DNA of 64,000 bases from Haloimpatiens sp. FM7315 (GTDB taxonomy: Bacteria > Bacillota > Clostridia > Clostridiales > Clostridiaceae): the NCBI GenBank assembly GCA_041861885.1, contig JBGVUE010000001.1, positions 2,282,001 to 2,346,000 of the forward strand, in the 5' to 3' direction. Below, piece by piece: positions 19,028 to 27,903 of this stretch; the stretch's first letter is position 1; every line of letters begins with the position of its first letter. The translations under genes and the position numbers were made by a program. A model generated the notes under the pieces. It ran no database searches and was not told where the DNA came from. It saw nothing but the letters and a program-made list of their open reading frames with translations.

Positions 19028-20133
19028 TTATTTTTTTAATTTATCTACATTTACCATTTCCATAGTAGAGAAATCTCCCATAGGGAATTTTACAGGCATT
19101 CCAGTAAGTCTTGATTTATAAGCTGCAAGAATTATTGACATACCTTTCTTTCCTTCCTCTCCATTTACAAGAGGCTGTCTATTTTCATGTATAGAATCTA
19201 TTACATCTTTAAATAATGGAGTATGTCCAAATCCATAAACTGTATCAGGATCTCCCTCCTGTGCTTTTAGTATGCTCTCTTCATTGTCTTTTCCATCAGC
19301 AAATCTCCAAGCTTCTATTTTATTAACAGCAAGTCCGCCTATGCATACAGTTCCATTTTCTCCAAACACACTTAAAGTTTCCTCTAAGTTCTTTGGATAA
19401 ACGCAGGCACTTCCTTCAATCATTCCTATAGCGCCATTTTTAAACTTTATAATTATAGCTCCAAAATCCTCTGCTTCTATATCTCTTAAAAAAGTATTAC
19501 ACTGAGCATATACTGTATCTATTTCTCCGCCCATCATCCATTGAAGAAGGTCTATATTATGTATACATTGATTCATAAGAGTTCCACCATCTTGCTTCCA
19601 TGTACCTCTCCATGGAGCTTGAGTGTAATATCCCATATTTCTATTCCAAAGAATTCTTGCAGTTCCATTTACAAGTCTTCCAAATCTTCCTTCATCCATA
19701 GCTTTTCTTAACTTCTGAATTGGAGCATTAAATCTATTTTGATGACTTACACATAGTTTTACATCATTATCTTTAGCACATTTTATCATAGCATCTGCAT
19801 CTTTAGTTGAAAGAGCCATTGGTTTTTCAACTATAACATTTTTTTCTTATTCATGCAGTACATTGCTATTTCAGGATGGAACCCACTTTCTGTAGCTATA
19901 GTTATTACATCAATTTCTTCTTTTTCTAGCATCTCTTTATAATCAGTATAAACTGTTACATTTGATTTTCCTGTAGCTTCTGATATGTACTGCTGTCTCT
20001 TTTCTTCAGCCTTTTCTTTAACTATGTCACAAGTTGCAACTAAAACTGCCTCTTCATTGTTATTTAGTATAGCTTCAACATGTTTATATGATATTCTTCC
20101 ACAACCTATAATTGCAAATTTAAGTTTTTCCAT
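19028..20133 (-). CDS. Gfo/Idh/MocA-family sugar dehydrogenase (WbpB/WlbA-like, one frameshift)
   Basis: Read as 20133-19831 and 19819-19028. One base added in the T7 run at 19839-19845 joins them as NKKKNVIVEKPMALSTKDAD, the invariant EKP strand of the family, giving about 368 residues. The N-terminal Rossmann fold has AIIGCGRISYKHVEA. The C-part has VSHQNRFNAPIQKL and GGTLMNQCIHNIDLLQWMMG, with the catalytic His-containing NQCIHNID block. Family members oxidise a sugar with NAD(P). WbpB/WlbA oxidise C3 of UDP-N-acetylglucosaminuronate. It lies directly upstream of the hexapeptide acyltransferase, which supports an amino-sugar pathway, but other substrates are possible. Confidence 0.85.
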
Positions 20134-20196
20134 ATTTAATACACCCCTTCTATAAAAATCATTTAAATTATAATTTAGTTACTACTATACGTCAAC

Positions 20197-21384
20197 TTAA
20201 TTAATCATGGTATTATACAATTTTATGGTTTTCTTTGCAGTATTCTTCCATGTAAAATCATTGACAACAGTTTTTTTGCCCTCTTTAGCTATATTATTAG
20301 CTTTTTCCTTATTTTCTAGTAAAAATTCTATATTTTTTATTAAATCCTCTAAATTCTTTGACTCTACTAGAATTCCATTTTTCATATGAGAAATTACATC
20401 TTCAATTCCCTCTCCTTTTACACCAATTACAGGTTTTCCTTGAAGCATAGCCTCTACATAAGCTACACCAAAACCCTCCTGCCAGCTAGGAAGAGAAAAT
20501 ATTTGACACTTTGACATGTATTTAATTACCTCTTTATGTTCTAATCTTCCTTTGAAAACCACATTATCTTGTAGTCCACACTTTTTTGTAAGTTCCATTA
20601 AATTATCTTTTTCAGGTCCACTTCCAATAATGTAGTATTTAAGTTTCTTATGTTTTTTCACAACTTCTTTCATAGCCTTTATATTTAAATCTATACCTTT
20701 AGTCTTAACTAAATTCGATGCACTTAGTATACCTATATCAAAAGGAACATTATCTAGATTGGTTTTTTCGTTTAAAATACAATCCTCAAGGCTTATCCCA
20801 TTGCTTATAACTTCAATTTTACTATTAAAATCTTGGTCTTTTACTATATTTCTAAGTTTATTACTTACAGTAATAATTTTATCTGAAGCCCTAAGTGCAT
20901 GAAAAACTGCTTTTTTTAATTTTTCACTTTTATTTATGGTATATTGAAAATCCTGACCATGGACAGTTGTAACTAGAGGTATTTTTAGTTCTTCCTTTAA
21001 AAGCATACCACAGTACCCATCAGGTAAGGCCACATGACAGTGAATTAAATCAAATTTATCTTTTTCATTTAATTGGAGAACTAACTTTTTAATAGCATTA
21101 TACATTCTCTTTCCCGAGCCCTCAAAGGCATACCCCTTTGGAAATTCTAAATACCTAGGATAGTACACCTTAACCCCATCTATTACATCTTCGTAGGGTA
21201 TATTACTGTATTTTTTCCATTTACTACTTATTATATTAAGTGGAAAACCAGACCAAGGAACAGGTGAAATCACCTTAACCTCACAGCCTAGTTTGGTTAA
21301 TTCCTCAACCTGTTTTTTTACAAATATTCCTGCCATAGTATTAAAATTTGAAGGATACATATGTGAAATCACAAGAACTTTCAT
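20197..21384 (-). CDS. GT4-family glycosyltransferase
   Basis: A 395-residue GT-B enzyme starting MKVLVISHMYPSNFNTMAGIFVKKQ, a glycine-rich acceptor loop typical of this family. HGQDF lies near the domain hinge. The C-terminal donor domain shows ILSASNLVKTKGID, YYIIGSGPEKD and SLPSWQEGFGVAYVEAMLQGKPV with the EX7E motif. AAGGAGTTTTAAT lies upstream of the ATG, 25 bp after the dehydratase gene. The sugar specificity is not readable. It appears intact. Confidence 0.87.
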   Translation of the reverse strand: MKVLVISHMYPSNFNTMAGIFVKKQVEELTKLGCEVKVISPVPWSGFPLNIISSKWKKYSNIPYEDVIDGVKVYYPRYLEFPKGYAFEGSGKRMYNAIKKLVLQLNEKDKFDLIHCHVALPDGYCGMLLKEELKIPLVTTVHGQDFQYTINKSEKLKKAVFHALRASDKIITVSNKLRNIVKDQDFNSKIEVISNGISLEDCILNEKTNLDNVPFDIGILSASNLVKTKGIDLNIKAMKEVVKKHKKLKYYIIGSGPEKDNLMELTKKCGLQDNVVFKGRLEHKEVIKYMSKCQIFSLPSWQEGFGVAYVEAMLQGKPVIGVKGEGIEDVISHMKNGILVESKNLEDLIKNIEFLLENKEKANNIAKEGKKTVVNDFTWKNTAKKTIKLYNTMIN

Positions 21385-21409
21385 ATTAAAACTCCTTATC
21401 TAAAGCTTA

Positions 21410-23256
21410 CTAATTTTTCTTTCTCTTATAAGTTGGAACTTTCTCCTCCATTAATTTAAATACTTCTTCATTATCTGTTTCAACCTTTGAAACTTCCCTA
21501 AATTCTTCAACTGACTTCTCAATAAATTTAAGTTCTTCAGCCATAGGTTTTTCAACAAATATTTTCTGATGTTTTGTTGAAGTTAAAGCTACTTCATCCA
21601 TTAAAAGCTCTTCATAAAGCTTTTCACCAGGTCTTAACCCTGTATATTCAATTTTTATATCCCTATCTAATTCTAAGCCAGATAAAGCTATTAAATCCTT
21701 AGCTAAGTCCACCATTTTCACTGGTTTTCCCATATCTAGCACAAAAATCTCTCCACCATTTGCCATACCACCTGCCTGTATTACAAGCTGCGCAGCCTCT
21801 GGTATAGTCATAAAGAATCTATTTATTTCAGGATGAGTTACTGTAACTGGACCTCCTCTTGCAATTTGCTTTTTAAATAATGGAATTACAGAGCCATTAC
21901 TTCCCAAAACATTTCCAAATCTAACTGCTACATATTCAGTAGCACTTATCTTATCAAAAGCCTGAATCATCATTTCACAAAATCTTTTAGTTGCACCCAT
22001 TATATTTGTAGGATTTACAGCTTTATCTGTGCTTATTTGAACGAACTTGTTAACACCATACTCACTGCATATTTTAACAACATTATAGGTGCCAACTACA
22101 TTGTTTTTTATAGCTTCTTTTGGGTTCTCTTCCATAAGTGGCACATGCTTATGAGCTGCAGCATGAAAAACAACATTAGGCCTATATTTAGAAAATATCT
22201 CTCTAATTCTCTTTTCATCTCTTATAGAGGCTATAAGAACTTCTAAATCAAGTTCAGGATGCGTATCTACAAGCTCTCTTTGTATATCATAGGCATTATT
22301 TTCGTATATATCTAATATTAAAAGTTTCTTTGGTTTAAACTTAGTTATTTGCCTACAAAGCTCAGAACCTATAGAGCCTCCACCACCTGTTACTAAAACA
22401 ATCTTATCTTTAATGTATTTATCTATATCCTTACTATCTAATTTAACAGGCTCTCTTCCAAGTAAATCTTCAATATCTACATCTCTTATTTTACTTATGT
22501 TTACTTTGCCATCGATGATTTCATAAATACCTGGAATAGTTTTTAATTTGCATTTTGTTTCCTTACAAACAGATATTATATCTTTCTTAGTATCAATCTC
22601 CGCTGAAGGTATTGCCATTATAATTTCATCCACTTCATAATCTATTGAAGCTTTAATTATATCCTTACGGTCACCTAAAACTTGTACTCCATTAATCACT
22701 TTACCTTTCTTTGAAGAATCATCATCAATAAAGCCAACAACATCAAAGTTAAATTCCTTGTGTTTTTTTACTTCCTTAAGAAGTAAAACTCCAGCATCCC
22801 CAGCCCCTATTATAAGAACTTTCTTTCTGTCTGCATTTACACAATCCTTTAATTTTTCTGTTCCAATGATTCTATACACAAATCTAATTCCTCCAAGAGA
22901 AACTACAGATAATAACCAAAATATTATGTGGACAGTAAACGGAAATCTATAGTAGTTATTTTCAAATATTTTATAAGTTATAAAATAACTATAAAGAATA
23001 AAAACTACATTAGAAATAGAAATAGAGTACACTATTGAAAGTAGTTCCTCAATAGATGCATATTTCCACACCTTATTATATAATTTGAATATACTGTTAA
23101 ATAAAATTATCATTAAAGTCACTGGTATTATTGAATACCAAAAAACTTCATATATTCAGGCGAAATTTTAAAATCTAATCTCAACAATAATGCTAAATAT
23201 AGCGAAGCTATTATTAAAATTATATCGTATAAAATAAATTTCTTATCATTATTCAT
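21410..23256 (-). CDS. UDP-N-acetyl-hexosamine 4,6-dehydratase, PglF/WbpM/CapD type (one frameshift)
   Basis: The open piece 23122-21410 lacks its start. The ATG at 23256 (MNNDKKFILYDIILIIASLYL) joins it after adding one base in the A6 run at 23140-23145, giving about 615 residues, normal for this family. Four N-terminal membrane helices are followed by one nucleotide-binding fold (LIIGAGDAGVLLLKEV) and a second SDR domain (VTGGGGSIGSELCRQI). The active site STDKAVNPTNIMGATKR has Met instead of Tyr before the Lys spacing, as known for this membrane class. It makes a UDP-4-keto-6-deoxy sugar, the first step toward bacillosamine-, FucNAc- or QuiNAc-type sugars. It is the first gene of the polysaccharide operon. 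Confidence 0.9.
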
Positions 23257-23311
23257 TTTCCCACTTCCCTTTACTAGATTAATCATAGTTTATTATAACT
23301 CTCTTTTATCA

Positions 23312-23339
23312 ATTTTACATGATTTTTAGAATAATTCAA
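23312..23339 (-). promoter_or_regulatory. Candidate promoter of the polysaccharide operon
   Basis: On the minus strand, TTGAAT (23339-23334) is separated by 16 bp from TAAAAT (23317-23312), about 55 bp before the first ATG. The boxes are only moderate matches in AT-rich DNA. Confidence 0.4.
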
Positions 23340-23456
23340 CTTTAATAAAGAAAATACCTTTTAATTCACTATTTATTTATAAAAATTTTACATTCTTATA
23401 CTAAAATTCATTTATAAGTTTAAAAAACAAGTACTTAATAACTTATATACCTACAA

Positions 23457-23494
23457 AAAGGTAGGATATTTTATATAAAGAATATCCTACCTTT
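23457..23494 (-). terminator. Rho-independent terminator of the bactofilin-ABC-yhbD operon
   Basis: A perfect 14-bp stem (AAAGGTAGGATATT, 23457-23470, with 23481-23494) and a T-run on the minus-strand side. It lies directly after the yhbD-like stop at 23499. Confidence 0.88.
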
Positions 23495-23498
23495 AAAA

Positions 23499-24123
23499 TC
23501 AGCTATTTAATTTTATTTTTAGCTCTTCTATAGATTTTACTATGCTATTTCTTAATACAAGTTTTGAGCTCTTTTCTAAAATCACCTTTCCCTTTGAACT
23601 TATAAGTAAACATATTGCAGCCCCGAATTTTCTAAATAAAAACACATCGTAATCTTTATCTTTAATTTCACTATAATTATTAATCAAGGTAATCAATATA
23701 TTTTTTCCTTCTTCAATACCAACTTCCCCTGATTTAATAAAGAAATCTACAACATACATACATAAAATTTTCAAAAACGAAAAAGTTTTCTCATCACCAT
23801 AAACATCTATATAAATGCTAATAGTCATCTGACTTACAATAGATTTTTTTCTAATTCATCTTTTGTTAAAAAAACTTCATCTAAATTAGGCGTAAACATA
23901 TCAGCTATTTCATCTAAAGACAAGCCGTCTTTCATATTTTTTATTTTGTTTATTCTATCTAGAATCTCTTCCTTTGGGAAAAAAGTTTCTTGTCCTGTAA
24001 AGGAAGATTTCTTTACAAACCACTCTTCTGGTATTAACTTTTTCTCTTCCACCTATAAAGCTGACCATAAGAAATTCCCGTAAGAGTTAATAGGTCCTTT
24101 TTAGATATTAAATTTTCCTCCAC
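23499..24123 (-). CDS. yhbD: YhbD-family protein with MerR-like N-terminal HTH (two frameshifts)
   Basis: Three frame pieces form one gene from GTG 24123 (SD AAAGGAGA) to 23499. One base is needed in the T5 run at 24039-24043 and one in the T7 run at 23844-23850. The repaired protein is about 208 residues. It starts with an HTH of MerR type ([20 protein letters not shown]), then [14 protein letters not shown] and [16 protein letters not shown]. This matches the YhbD (DUF4004) family of Bacillus, where yhbD neighbours the bactofilin genes yhbE and yhbF. Here it is the last gene of an operon that begins with a bactofilin. It is a candidate autoregulator of that operon. The C-terminal half has no recognisable ligand domain. 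Confidence 0.82.
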
Positions 24124-24184
24124 AGTTATTCTCCTTTATCTCAATCTTTTACATTATTTAGCTAAGCTCCTTTTTAGTGGGTTG

Positions 24185-25006
24185 CTAAATTCCCTTTTCT
24201 CTACATCTTCTATCTATTTTTAAGAAAATATAATTTCCTAATATACACATAATAATCATAGTAACAATCACTATTATAAATTCTTTTTTCAAAGAAAACA
24301 ATGGCTCCTGGTTAATAAGTAACGCCCTAGTGCTGTCATATATATAAGTTAAAGGTATAATAAGAGATATAAATGTAAATCCTCTTGGCATAACCTTTAT
24401 AGGAAAAAAGCTACCTGAAAAACCTGCTAAAATTGAATTAGTCAAGTCTATTATTGGATTAGCATTTTTAGCAATTAAAACTAAACCAGCTATAGCCATA
24501 CCAAGTCCCATTAATCCAATTATACCTGGTATTAAAAACCCTATAGCTTTTAAAATATTGCCATTTAAATTAAATCCGAAGGTAAAATGACATACTATTC
24601 CAGTTATTATCACTTCCACAGTAGTTATAGCAAATTTACTTAGGCTTTTACTTACTATAAGTGTTATCCTTCCAACCGGTGCACTCCAGTTAGATTCTAA
24701 AACACCTTGCTGCATTTCTTCCCTTAAAGAAAAACCTATAGACCAAAACACTGTAGCTACATAAGCTGTTACCATATAGCCTATTACTAAAAATCCCATA
24801 AAATCTGAATTTCCAGTATATTTACTAAATCCAGTCATATGCCCATTTACAGAAAAGCTTTTTCCCATAAAATAAAAAGGAGTAAGCCATATTAAAGGAT
24901 CGAAAAATGTAAACGCTGCATTTAGAGGATATCTAAAATATAATTTCATACTAATTATAAACCGAGCCCTATAAACATATAGTGCTTTTAAAATTTTTTC
25001 TTTCAT
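24185..25006 (-). CDS. ABC-2 type transporter permease (second subunit)
   Basis: A 273-residue protein with six predicted membrane segments and the ABC-2 pattern. A cytoplasmic N-terminus is followed by a conserved EEMQQGVLESNWSAPVGRI stretch between helices 2 and 3, where the permease contacts the ATPase. It is similar in plan to the product of the gene immediately upstream, which suggests a heterodimeric exporter. The substrate is unknown. Relatives export drugs, lipids or polysaccharides. It follows the other permease gene by 11 bp with SD GGAGGGATTTTC, and precedes yhbD by 61 bp. It appears intact. Confidence 0.88.
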   Translation of the reverse strand: MKEKILKALYVYRARFIISMKLYFRYPLNAAFTFFDPLIWLTPFYFMGKSFSVNGHMTGFSKYTGNSDFMGFLVIGYMVTAYVATVFWSIGFSLREEMQQGVLESNWSAPVGRITLIVSKSLSKFAITTVEVIITGIVCHFTFGFNLNGNILKAIGFLIPGIIGLMGLGMAIAGLVLIAKNANPIIDLTNSILAGFSGSFFPIKVMPRGFTFISLIIPLTYIYDSTRALLINQEPLFSLKKEFIIVIVTMIIMCILGNYIFLKIDRRCREKGI

Positions 25007-25017
25007 GAAAATCCCTC

Positions 25018-25842
25018 CTAATACCTTCCAAGTGCTCCTTGATTTTTAACTCTTTTTTCTGTATACAAAAAGGAAACTCTTCCTAATATTAAAAGAATCA
25101 AACCTAATATTAAGCACATAAATACATTATAAGAAGCTTCCTTTAAGCTGTTTCCCATTACCATAAGTTGCCTTGCAGCAGTTATACCGTAAGTAAAAGG
25201 CACTGCTTTTGCAATACTTTGTAACCACAGTGGAGTTATAGCTATAGGAAAAGTTATACCACAGACAATCATCATAAATCCTCTCACTAAATGCACTGCA
25301 GGATTTGCTTCCTTGGCCCAAAGAACTAAGCTTGCAAACATAGTTCCAAGTCCATATATTCCTGGCATCATTACTAGGTATATTAAAATCCAATATAAAA
25401 CATTTGAAGAAAAATGCACTCCATATATAAATCTATACTCTAAAATTGAAATCACAGTAACTAATATAGAATTTAATATATCCATTAAACATTCCCCTAC
25501 TAAAAAATCAAATTTCTTAATAGGGCATAGCCAATTAGATTCTAAGGTTCCTCGCATTTGTTCCTCTCTAAGACAAGTTCCAAAGCCCCACATAGTTGTA
25601 CTTACCCACATCCAAGCCATAGTACCAATTACTAAATATCCCGTGTAATTTGAAGTACCTGTTATAGAATTAAACACACTTAAAGAGGACTTATCCGGTC
25701 CTGCAAAACCCAAAGCACTTAAAATATACATAAGAGGGAAAATAAGTGGCCAGATTATCATTTGTATTATCCATGTTGGATATCTAACCATTAGTATAAA
25801 TTCTCGTCTCATTATTGCTCCAATAGTTCTTAGCCTTTCCAT
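25018..25842 (-). CDS. ABC-2 type transporter permease (first subunit)
   Basis: A 274-residue integral membrane protein with six hydrophobic segments. The coupling region reads EEQMRGTLESNWLCPIKKFDF, parallel to EEMQQGVLESNWSAPV in the partner permease, so both descend from one ancestor. It is 13 bp downstream of the ATPase gene. Together with the ATPase it would form an exporter of the DrrAB/ABC-2 class. No substrate can be inferred other than through context: the operon starts with a bactofilin, so an envelope-related cargo or a mechanical envelope role is possible. Confidence 0.88.
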   Translation of the reverse strand: MERLRTIGAIMRREFILMVRYPTWIIQMIIWPLIFPLMYILSALGFAGPDKSSLSVFNSITGTSNYTGYLVIGTMAWMWVSTTMWGFGTCLREEQMRGTLESNWLCPIKKFDFLVGECLMDILNSILVTVISILEYRFIYGVHFSSNVLYWILIYLVMMPGIYGLGTMFASLVLWAKEANPAVHLVRGFMMIVCGITFPIAITPLWLQSIAKAVPFTYGITAARQLMVMGNSLKEASYNVFMCLILGLILLILGRVSFLYTEKRVKNQGALGRY

Positions 25843-25855
25843 ATATCTCCCCCTA

Positions 25856-26848
25856 TTATTTAAGACTCTTACCAGTTAAATTTATAAAAACATCTTCTAG
25901 TGACGGCTCTTTCACATTCATACTTAATATTTTCTTTTTATTTTTTGAAACTGAGTCAATTATATTTTGTATTAAAACATCTCCATCGCTGTGATGAATG
26001 TTAATTATATATCTTTTCCTATCCTCATCATATTTTGTTACAACCTTTTTTACATCTTCCATTGCTTTTATATCATTTATAAGTTTTTCATCTAAGTCAT
26101 CTACTTCTACATTTAAGGTTTTAATCTCATTTAAACTTCTCTTTAGATTCTCTGGTGTATCTAAAGCTATTATTTTTCCACCATCTATTATTGCAATTCT
26201 ATCACTTAAAAAATCCGCCTCTTCCATATAATGAGTAGTTAGAAGAACAGTTCTTCCTTCACTTTTAATATCCAAAATAATCTCTCTTAAATTAATAGCT
26301 GCCTTTGGGTCAAGTCCTAAAGTAGGTTCATCAAGCAAAACCACTGGAGCATTAGGTATTAATGCCTTTCCAAGAGCCACCTTTTGCTTCATACCAGTAG
26401 AATATTTTTCAACCAACTCATCTGCCTTTTCAGTAAGATCTAACCTTTCCAAAATTTTTGAGCTCTTTTTTTGCCTCTTTTTTATTACAGCCATACAAAG
26501 CTGCAAAATACTCTAAATTTTCTCTAGCTGTAAGCTTCCAATATATACTTCTATCCCCTGCTAAAACAGTTCCAATATTCTTTAGGGCATCCATTGGCTC
26601 TTTATCAACATCTTTACCCATAACCATAACTTTACCTGAAGTTGGCCTTAAAAGTCCTGTAATCATCTTTATTGTTGTAGTTTTTCCTGCTCCATTAGGT
26701 CCTAAAAGCCCAAAGATTTCACCTTTCAATATATCAAAACTCACATCATCAACTGCCTTAAACTCTTTTTTTCTGTTTTCTTAAAAAGTTTCTTTTTCTT
26801 ACTTGTAAAATATTTTTTTAAATTTTTAACCTCAACTGCTTTCTCCAT
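25856..26848 (-). CDS. ABC transporter ATPase, DrrA-like (two frameshifts)
   Basis: Pieces 26744-26430 and 26506-25856 plus an N-terminal segment from ATG 26848 form one gene. One base is needed in the T7 run at 26766-26772. The second break, near 26455-26459, needs two bases added or one removed. The repaired protein is about 331 residues. Walker A is GPNGAGKTTT. The signature is degenerate (YSTGMKQKV instead of LSGGQ), as in many ABC-2 exporters. Walker B is VVLLDEPTLGLD and the switch His is in TTHYMEEAD. A DUF4162-like C-terminal domain follows. The lysine-rich insert after the first strand (residues 17-28) is unusual in composition. It drives the two adjacent permeases. Confidence 0.88.
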
Positions 26849-26886
26849 AATAACCCCACCTTTTTTTAATGTATAAGATTATTTAA

Positions 26887-27618
26887 TTAAATTTGTTTTA
26901 TTGATTCTGCCTTAGAATCCTTAGACATATTAAAGCTCTCACTGTATTCGATATTTTCAATATGGCAACCCTCACCTAGTACTATTTTTTTCCCTCTTAC
27001 AGTTTCCGCCTTTGTATATTCAAGATATATATCATCCCCCTCAATAGTTTGGCACTCTAATTTACTAGGGCCACTTCCAAAGGCTATTGAAAATTTAAAT
27101 ATTTTTCCAAAAGTTGTATCTGAATTTCTAATTACTTCTATTTTCTCTCCTCCAATTTCCTCTACAGTATTTTTTCCTTTTAATTTTATGATAATATCTC
27201 CTGCATTTAACATTCCTCCTATTTCAAAAACACCAGAAGAAGTAAAAGTTTCAGCCTCACAATTTCCGCTTATTTCTGCAGCTCCTTTAAGTTCAATTTT
27301 CTCTGCTTTTGTATTTCCATCCACATCAATAGCTCCTGCTATTTTAAAATAATTACAATTTATATCCCCTTTAATGTCTAAAGCTCCACTTACACTTACA
27401 TTTTCACCTTCAATGTTTCCATCTATATCTAAAGCTCCACTTATTTTTATTTCTTTTGCTTTAACGTTACCAGATACATCTCCAGCGCCTAGTATTTTTA
27501 GTTCATTACACTGAATATCTCCTTTTATATCACCAGAACCACATATTTTTACCTCATTATAAATTCCTCCTCCACATTCTCCAGAACCTAATATCTTTAC
27601 ATCTCCATTATTTTGCAT
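26887..27618 (-). CDS. Bactofilin-like polymer-forming protein (YhbE/YhbF-like)
   Basis: A 243-residue soluble protein. Residues 7-141 are eight consecutive beta-helix turns of 16-17 residues, for example LKILGAGDVSGNVKAKE, IKISGALDIDGNIEGEN and FKIAGAIDVDGNTKAEK. Each turn has a central glycine and a GxI/V-D-GN corner, the bactofilin/DUF342-like architecture. Bactofilins polymerise without nucleotides into filaments that scaffold envelope enzymes. Residues 142-243 are less regular and may form a second lobe. It is the first gene of an operon with an ABC exporter and yhbD, with SD AAAGGAGGATTATT and a clear promoter. A 19-bp repeat lies just upstream of the SD. In Bacillus, YhbE and YhbF are bactofilins linked to motility. 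Confidence 0.85.
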   Translation of the reverse strand: MQNNGDVKILGSGECGGGIYNEVKICGSGDIKGDIQCNELKILGAGDVSGNVKAKEIKISGALDIDGNIEGENVSVSGALDIKGDINCNYFKIAGAIDVDGNTKAEKIELKGAAEISGNCEAETFTSSGVFEIGGMLNAGDIIIKLKGKNTVEEIGGEKIEVIRNSDTTFGKIFKFSIAFGSGPSKLECQTIEGDDIYLEYTKAETVRGKKIVLGEGCHIENIEYSESFNMSKDSKAESIKQI

Positions 27619-27635
27619 AATAATCCTCCTTTCAT

Positions 27636-27654
27636 TTGTAACATAACATTGTTT
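27636..27654. repeat. 19-bp direct repeat, copy 1 (upstream of bactofilin SD)
   Basis: TTGTAACATAACATTGTTT, identical to copy 2 at 27815-27833. It lies about 10 bp upstream of the bactofilin ribosome site. Candidate operator or RNA element. Confidence 0.75.
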
Positions 27655-27813
27655 TATTGCTTAGCTAAAAAAATATCTTCTTAAATTTATATTTAGTTTT
27701 AACTTCTATTTTTATAGAGTTCTTGCCTTCTATACTCTATAATTCTTTAGGATTGTTTTGTCTAGCATCACTTTCCTAGTTATTTATGCTAAATTTTTCT
27801 TTATCACAAGGTT

Positions 27814-27842
27814 ATTGTAACATAACATTGTTTCGATGTAAA
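27814..27842 (-). promoter_or_regulatory. Sigma-A-type promoter of the bactofilin operon
   Basis: On the minus strand, TTTACA (27842-27837), a 17-bp spacer and TACAAT (27819-27814). The second copy of the 19-bp repeat covers most of the -10 box and spacer. The leader to the bactofilin ATG is about 190 nt. Confidence 0.75.
27815..27833. repeat. 19-bp direct repeat, copy 2 (overlapping the promoter)
   Basis: An exact second copy of the 27636-27654 sequence, in the same orientation, 179 bp away and placed across the -10 box and spacer. A protein bound here would cover the polymerase site. Confidence 0.78.
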
Positions 27843-27852
27843 TACCTTTTTT

Positions 27853-27900
27853 AGAAATATTAAAAACCATACTACAATTAGTATGGTTTTTAATATTTCT
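27853..27900 (-). terminator. Strong terminator after the TPR gene
   Basis: A perfect 20-bp stem (27853-27872 with 27881-27900) and an 8-nt loop, with T-rich sequence inside the 3' arm on both strands. It follows the TPR gene stop at 27904 and insulates the bactofilin promoter, which starts 11 bp further on. Confidence 0.85.
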
Positions 27901-27903
27901 TTT

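Noticed and set aside
7638..23256. Interpretation of the polysaccharide locus as decaying pseudogenes
   Set aside because: Every break is repaired by one base at an A/T run, and essential genes elsewhere show the same pattern.
25127..25393. 88-codon minus-strand frame inside the first permease gene
   Set aside because: It is in another frame of an intact ABC permease and has a biased, non-protein-like composition.
27712..27742. TATAGAGT/ACTCTATA hairpin in the bactofilin leader as a riboswitch
   Set aside because: The stem is short and isolated, and I recognise no riboswitch class in it.
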